Source: an uncultured Roseburia sp.
GTDB taxonomy: Bacteria; Bacillota; Clostridia; Lachnospirales; Lachnospiraceae
Reading direction: 5' to 3'
DNA length: 6,878 bases
NCBI GenBank assembly: GCA_947564765.1
Contig: CANODN010000110.1
Location: 1-6,878 of the forward strand
Under the pieces are notes generated by a model. That model was given only the letters and a program-made list of their open reading frames with translations. It did no database searches and was not told where the DNA came from. A program made the position numbers and the translations under genes. Of this stretch, positions 6,816-6,878 are shown in pieces. Position 1 is the first letter of the stretch; each line of letters begins with the position of its first letter.

Positions 6816-6822
6816 TACGGGT

Positions 6823-6851
6823 ATACTAGCATGCTTTTCTTTTGTTGTCAA
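6823..6851 (-). promoter_or_regulatory. Sigma-A promoter of the sucrose operon
   Basis: On the minus strand, -35 TTGACA (6846-6851) is a consensus match, the spacer is 17 bp, and -10 TAGTAT (6823-6828) is preceded by TGC, an extended -10 motif. An A/T-rich tract lies just upstream (about 6852-6870) and could act as an UP element. Transcription should begin near 6816, giving a leader of about 120 nt. Operators on both sides imply tight repression of an intrinsically strong promoter. Confidence 0.88.
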
Positions 6852-6870
6852 TATGTTTTTTCAAAAAAAT

Positions 6871-6878
6871 AACCGGTT
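6871..6878 (-). promoter_or_regulatory. Upstream operator core, cut by the window edge
   Basis: AACCGGTT at the very end is the same palindromic core as the main operator, centred 67 bp from it and about 58 bp before the predicted transcription start. The outer flank lies partly outside the window, so its full symmetry cannot be judged. It could serve repression by DNA looping, or control of a divergent gene beyond the edge. Confidence 0.55.

Noticed and set aside
6697..6822. SacT/LicT-type antiterminator site (RAT) or riboswitch in the sucrose leader
   Set aside because: There is no terminator with a T-run before the GH32 start and no recognisable RAT sequence or riboswitch core. Repression by LacI-type operators explains the layout better.
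1..6878. CRISPR array, insertion sequence, phage or tRNA signals
   Set aside because: No spaced direct repeats, transposase fragments, terminal inverted repeats or tRNA-like cloverleaf were seen on either strand.

Overview
The window holds five genes, all on the minus strand, so transcription runs from high to low coordinates. Gram-positive style Shine-Dalgarno sites, a canonical sigma-A promoter, a one-polypeptide PTS EIIBCA, a MepA-like MATE pump and moderate GC point to a Bacillota/Clostridia bacterium. A gut Lachnospiraceae is my best guess, judged from protein style only, with no database search.

Region 1 (about 6878 to 4276, plus the EII gene down to 2377) is a sucrose-type utilisation operon. 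A strong promoter (-35 TTGACA, 17-bp spacer, extended -10 TGC-TAGTAT) is flanked by LacI-family operator palindromes built on AACCGGTT. Next comes a leader of about 120 nt with a long hairpin. The genes follow in order: a cytoplasmic GH32 beta-fructosidase (sucrose-6-phosphate hydrolase), a PhnP-like metallo-beta-lactamase-fold hydrolase, and a PTS sucrose-type EIIBCA. The expected route is uptake and phosphorylation of sucrose by the EII, then cleavage of sucrose-6-phosphate by the GH32 enzyme to glucose-6-phosphate and fructose. The repressor gene and a fructokinase are not in the window; the repressor may lie just beyond position 6878. The hydrolase is the unexplained member.

Region 2 (2376 to 160) is a MerR-type regulator followed by a MATE efflux pump. 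The regulator gene has its own promoter with a 19-bp spacer containing a dyad, the classic MerR-activated layout. The regulator is unusual in carrying two predicted C-terminal membrane segments. A strong hairpin followed by a T-rich run separates it from the pump gene, with no room for a promoter after it. The pump is therefore probably expressed by read-through or attenuation control from the merR promoter. No clear intrinsic terminator separates the sucrose operon from merR.

The last 159 bases (1-159) hold no recognisable gene, only a doubtful 31-codon reading frame. I saw no RNA genes, CRISPR arrays, insertion sequences or att sites.
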